A stretch of 14,455 bases of DNA, from assembly GCA_013331265.1 (NCBI GenBank), contig DUGS01000030.1, forward strand, positions 3,912 through 18,366, written 5' to 3'. How positions within the stretch are numbered: the first letter of the stretch is position 1; each line of letters starts with the position of its first letter. The notes under the pieces are model-generated. The model searched no databases. It saw only the letters and a program-made list of their open reading frames with translations, and was not told the DNA's origin. This DNA comes from Methanosarcina sp. (GTDB taxonomy: Archaea > Halobacteriota > Methanosarcinia > Methanosarcinales > Methanosarcinaceae). Shown here piece after piece: positions 14,189 through 14,455 of this stretch. The position numbers were made by a program, and so were the translations under genes.

Positions 14189-14395
14189 ATGTTTAGAGAA
14201 GAAAGTCGCTCTGTGCCCGTTGAAGAGGGCGAAACTTACGACGTAACTATTCAGGATATTGCTCGCCAGGGAGACGGCATCGCCCGTATCGAAGGTTTTG
14301 TGGTTTTTGTCCCGAATACCAGTGTAGGTGACGAAGTCCAGATTAAGGTCGAAAGGGTACTTCCGAAATTTGCATTTGCAAGCGTTGTTGAATAA
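14189..14395 (+). CDS. TRAM-domain RNA-binding protein, 68 residues
   Basis: A stand-alone TRAM domain, a small beta-barrel RNA-binding fold also found in TrmA/MiaB-type tRNA-modifying enzymes. Single-domain TRAM proteins are abundant in methanogens and have been linked to RNA chaperone activity and cold response in relatives. The barrel spans about residues 13-67: EGETYDVTIQDIARQGDGIA, a FVVFVPN strand, GDEVQIKVERV, then FAFASVV. I chose ATG 14189 over ATG 14180 because the Shine-Dalgarno AAAGGA (14174-14179) touches the first ATG but is nine bases from the second. The product then begins MFREESRSVPVEEG. It is complete, ends in TAA, and has its own promoter with a long leader. Confidence 0.92.
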   Translation: MFREESRSVPVEEGETYDVTIQDIARQGDGIARIEGFVVFVPNTSVGDEVQIKVERVLPKFAFASVVE

Positions 14396-14455
14396 GTTTG
14401 GGTTTGAGAGAGTATTATTTCAAATTTTGTTAAGTAACTTAAAGGAATGGTTTTC

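Noticed and set aside
1..14455. Insertion sequence, prophage or integron
   Set aside because: No transposase, integrase catalytic domain or terminal inverted repeats were found; the recombinase-like pattern in the 136-residue protein lacks any catalytic part.

Overview
The window looks like chromosome from a methanogenic archaeon of the genus Methanosarcina or a very close relative. The evidence is a euryarchaeal PolD small subunit, an archaeal wyosine enzyme (Taw1), an archaeal/eukaryal-type release factor (aRF1), a TRAM-domain protein, a tRNA gene without encoded CCA, archaeal TATA boxes with a mix of leaderless and Shine-Dalgarno starts, and long AT-rich intergenic spaces. None of the ten recognisable genes ends in TAG, which fits a lineage that reads UAG as pyrrolysine. 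The genus call is inference from protein and spacer style; no search was run.

Layout. 1-2827 (+): the DNA polymerase D small subunit DP1, running in from beyond the left edge, then taw1. 2828-3717: a 0.9 kb gene-free spacer with a 27-bp duplication, a cluster of hairpins that may be an unannotated RNA, and a 15-bp minisatellite. 3718-6920 (+): aRF1 (prf1) and argS, separated by a spacer in which three exact-spaced 17-bp repeats abut the argS TATA box. 7259-7944 (+): an unknown 136-residue protein and a doubtful ORF behind it. 8091-9833 (-): an asparagine-synthase-like adenylating enzyme whose glutaminase half lacks the N-terminal catalytic Cys. 10324-12610 (+): two paralogous MetE C-terminal-domain (core methionine synthase) proteins. 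12947-13117 (-): a 56-residue ribbon-helix-helix regulator, with a duplicated 24-bp inverted repeat directly upstream. 13561-13634 (-): tRNA-Lys(CTT). 14189-14395 (+): a 68-residue TRAM protein behind a long predicted leader.

How it fits together. The left half is information processing: replication, tRNA modification, termination and aminoacylation. The right half is more accessory. The best candidates for new biology are: (1) the RHH protein and its tandem operator-like sites, with no toxin partner; (2) the MetE-like pair, in which the position of a canonical zinc-ligand Cys is Pro and another Cys is conserved in both copies, with the two copies using different kinds of translation start; (3) the asparagine-synthase homologue with a decayed glutaminase domain and a G8 tract as its ribosome-binding site; and (4) short tandem duplications of unrelated sequence in at least seven spacers, several of them touching promoters.

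All identifications come from reading motifs by eye. Promoter and transcription-start positions are estimates from TATA-box placement.
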